The notes beneath the pieces were generated by a model. It was given only the letters and a program-made list of their open reading frames with translations, did no database searches and was not told the DNA's origin. Shown here one piece after another: positions 6,919 through 8,929 of a stretch of DNA of 8,929 nucleotides. Positions within the stretch are counted from its first letter, which is position 1, and each line of letters starts with the position of its first letter. Location: NCBI GenBank assembly GCA_002421985.1, contig DISF01000098.1, positions 4,160-13,088 of the forward strand. The letters run 5' to 3'. The translations under genes were made by a program, and so were the position numbers. The stretch comes from Roseovarius sp. UBA6217 (GTDB taxonomy: Bacteria; Pseudomonadota; Alphaproteobacteria; Rhodobacterales; Rhodobacteraceae).

Positions 6919-8922
6919 ATGATGCATCTTGCCGAGTATCGCCGCAAAGCCGCCCGCCTCGCCGATTACCTGCCCTGGGCCGCGCTGGTCGCGCCCGGTG
7001 TGGTGCTGAACAAGGACGGCAGCCTGCAGCGCACCGCGCGGTTCCGGGGTCCGGACCTCGACAGCGCGGTTGCGGCCGAGCTGGTCGCCGTGGCAGGCCG
7101 GATCAACAGCGCCTTTCGCCGCCTCGGTTCGGGCTGGGCGATCTTCGTCGAGGCGCAGCGCCTGCCCGCCGCCGACTATCCCGACAGCCGCTTTCCCGAT
7201 CCGGCCTCGGCGCTGCTGGATGCCGAGCGCCGCGCGGGCTTTGCCGATCAGGGCGCGCATTTCCAGTCAGCCTATTTCCTGACCTTCCTCTACCTGCCGC
7301 CGCCCGAGGAGGCCGCGCGGGCCGAGACCTGGCTTTATGAGGGCCGCGAGACCCGGGGCATCGACGCAGGCGAGGTGCTGCGCGGCTTCATCGACCGCAC
7401 CGACCGGGTGCTGGCGCTTTTCGACGGGTTCATGCCGGAATGCCGCTGGCTGGATGATGCTGAGACGCTGACCTACCTGCATTCCACCATCTCGACCCGC
7501 GCGCAGCGCGTCCGCGTGCCGGAAACGCCCGTCTATCTCGACGCGCTCTTGGCCGATCAGCCGCTGACCACGGGGCTGGAGCCCCGGCTGGGCGCGGCGC
7601 ATCTGCGCATCCTGACGCTCTCGGGCTTTCCCACCGCCACCACGCCCGGGATTCTCGATGAGCTGAACCGGCTGGCTTTCCCCTATCGATGGGCCACCCG
7701 CGCGATCCTGATGGACAAGGTGCAGGCCACGCGCATGGTCGCGCGCATCCGCCGCCAGTGGTTCGCCAAGCGCAAATCCATCGCCGCGATCCTCAAGGAG
7801 GTGATGACCAACGAGCAATCGGCGCTGGTCGACAGCGACGCCGCGAACAAGGCCAGTGATGCCGACATGGCGCTGCAGGAGCTTGGCGCCGATGTCGCGG
7901 GGCTCGCCCATGTCACCGCCACGCTGATCGTCTGGGACGAGGACCCCCGCCGCGCCGACGAGAAACTGCGGTTGATCGAGAAGGTCGTGCAGGGCCGCGA
8001 TTTCACGGCGATGGTGGAGACGGTCAATGCCGTCGATGCCTGGCTCGGCTCGCTGCCTGGGCACCCTTACGCCAATGTCCGCCAGCCTCCGGTCTCGACC
8101 CTGAACCTCGCCCATATGATCCCGCTGTCCGCCGTCTGGGCAGGTGAGGAGTGGGACCGGCATCTGGGTGGCCCGCCGCTGTTGTACGGCCGGACCGAGG
8201 GCTCGACGCCCTTTCGTCTCTCGCTGCATGTCGGCGATGTCGGCCATACCATGGTCATCGGGCCGACCGGGGCGGGCAAATCCGTGCTGCTGGCACTCAT
8301 GGCGCTACAGTTCCGCCGTTACCCGGGCGCCTAGGTCTTCGCCTTCGATTTCGGGGGCTAGATCCGGGCCGCGATCCTTGCCATGGGCGGGGACTGGCAT
8401 GATCTGGGGGGCGCGCTGACCGAGGGGGCAGAGGCCGAGGTCTATCTGCAACCCCTGGCCCGCATCGACGAGGGGGCCGAGCGCGCCTGGGCCGCGGGCT
8501 GGATCGCCGCCATCCTTGCCCGCGAGGGCGTCACTGTGACACCCGAGGTCAAGGAGCATCTCTGGACCGCGCTCACTTCGCTCGCCTCTGCCCCCATCGG
8601 GGAACGCACGATCACCGGGCTTGCTGTTCTGCTGCAATCCTCCGACCTGAAGCAGGCGCTGCGGCCCTATTGCCTCGGCGGCCCGCATGGGCGGCTCCTC
8701 GATGCCGAGATCGAGGATCTGGGCACGGCCCCGGTTCAGGCTTTCGAGATCGAAGGGCTGATCGGTACTGCCGCCGCACCCGCAGTCCTCTCCTATCTCT
8801 TCCACCGCATCGGCGACCGGCTGGGTGGCCGCCCGACGCTCCTGATCATCGACGAGGGCTGGCTGGCGCTCGATGACGAGGGCTTCGCGGGCCAGCTGCG
8901 CGAATGGCTTGTCTTATCCTGA
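6919..8922 (+). pseudogene. trbE: Conjugal transfer ATPase TrbE (VirB4 family), two internal TAG codons and lost 3' end
   Basis: TrbE is the large VirB4-type ATPase that energises conjugative pilus assembly at the inner membrane. The frame from the tandem ATG at 6919 (GAGG 8 bases upstream) gives a normal N-terminus (MMHLAEYRRKAARLADYLPW), a CagE/VirB4 N-terminal domain, and Walker A GPTGAGKS at codons 448-455 (8260-8283). TAG codons then fall at 8332-8334 (codon 472) and 8359-8361 (codon 481), inside what should read GAQVFAFDFGGSIRAA, so CAG and probably TCG were changed. The same frame continues with good TrbE sequence through Walker B LLIIDEGW (Asp at codon 645). After REWL at 8910 the family sequence (roughly KTLRKKNASVIFATQS) is absent and a TGA follows at 8920. 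About 664 of an expected 800 or so codons remain. Any product stopping at codon 472 would have Walker A without Walker B. Confidence 0.9.
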
Positions 8923-8929
8923 ACCCGGC
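8911..8929. other. Candidate breakpoint that truncates trbE
   Basis: The last 19 bases, beginning GTCTTATCCTGAACC, do not encode the TrbE residues expected after REWL in any frame I can read. An abrupt change from strong similarity to none suggests an insertion-sequence end or a deletion junction starting at about 8911. Too little sequence remains to name the element. Confidence 0.35.

Larger units (their letters stand above)
6063..8929 (+). mobile_element. Degraded segment of a conjugative element with IS66 remnant
   Basis: From just after the DUF2478 stop to the window edge, no core gene is recognisable. The content is a partial IS66-family tnpA, a short unassigned stretch, and broken trbD and trbE in the order found in P-type conjugation clusters (trbB-C-D-E-J-L-F-G-I). 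This points to an integrative conjugative element or integrated plasmid that has decayed. No integrase, attachment site or direct repeat is visible, so the left boundary is only placed after 6062 and the right boundary is outside the window. The base composition is as GC-rich as the core genes, so the donor was probably a related alphaproteobacterium. Confidence 0.65.

Noticed and set aside
6232..8361. Genome-wide TAG recoding as the explanation for the trb stops
   Set aside because: nuoN (2286-2288) and rnj (5538-5540) stop on TAG at the expected family lengths, and the trb genes carry a frameshift and a truncation as well.
8383..8922. A separate 179-residue protein starting at the ATG at 8383
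   Set aside because: It is in the same frame as trbE and continues TrbE sequence after the TAG at 8359; no ribosome binding site marks it as its own gene.
1..8929. CRISPR arrays, tRNA or rRNA genes, toxin-antitoxin or defence genes
   Set aside because: I saw no regularly spaced repeats, no tRNA-like cloverleaf with CCA-proximal stem, and no recognisable defence or toxin families on either strand.

Overview
The window is high-GC DNA that reads as alphaproteobacterial, most likely Rhodobacterales (Rhodobacter/Roseobacter relatives). The basis is the gene order, the protein sequences, and an intergenic motif (CCTCCGGCGGGAGTATTT) that I recall from that order. No tools were used, so every assignment rests on motifs and remembered family sequences.

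Region 1 (1-6062) is a compact, intact, co-directional core cluster on the + strand. It holds the 3' half of nuoM, then nuoN (proton-pumping antiporter-like subunits of complex I), a biotin-protein ligase without a DNA-binding domain (birA), type III pantothenate kinase (coaX), ribonuclease J (rnj) and a DUF2478 protein. Gaps are 6 to 37 bases with no strong terminator or obvious internal promoter, so this looks like the tail of a nuo operon running into cofactor (biotin, CoA) and RNA-processing genes. The nuoN/birA gap holds a hairpin that seems to belong to a dispersed Rhodobacterales repeat, and the birA start codon lies inside or right beside it.

Region 2 (about 6063-8929) is accessory and decayed. 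It begins with the first gene (tnpA) of an IS66-family insertion sequence, cut off near 6596. About 47 unassigned bases separate it from a broken trbD (one frameshift, one TAG) and a broken trbE (two TAG codons nine codons apart, just after the Walker A motif, then loss of family similarity at about 8910). TrbD and TrbE are parts of the P-type conjugative mating-pair apparatus, so this is a relic of a conjugative plasmid or integrative conjugative element beside the core cluster, probably rearranged by insertion sequences at both edges.

I found no clear evidence of a new system. The most notable points are the nested decay of the trb module, in which every in-frame nonsense codon is TAG, the IS-made junctions, and the repeat at the birA start. 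Ordinary pseudogenisation explains the TAG codons better than recoding, because nuoN and rnj in the same window end normally on TAG.
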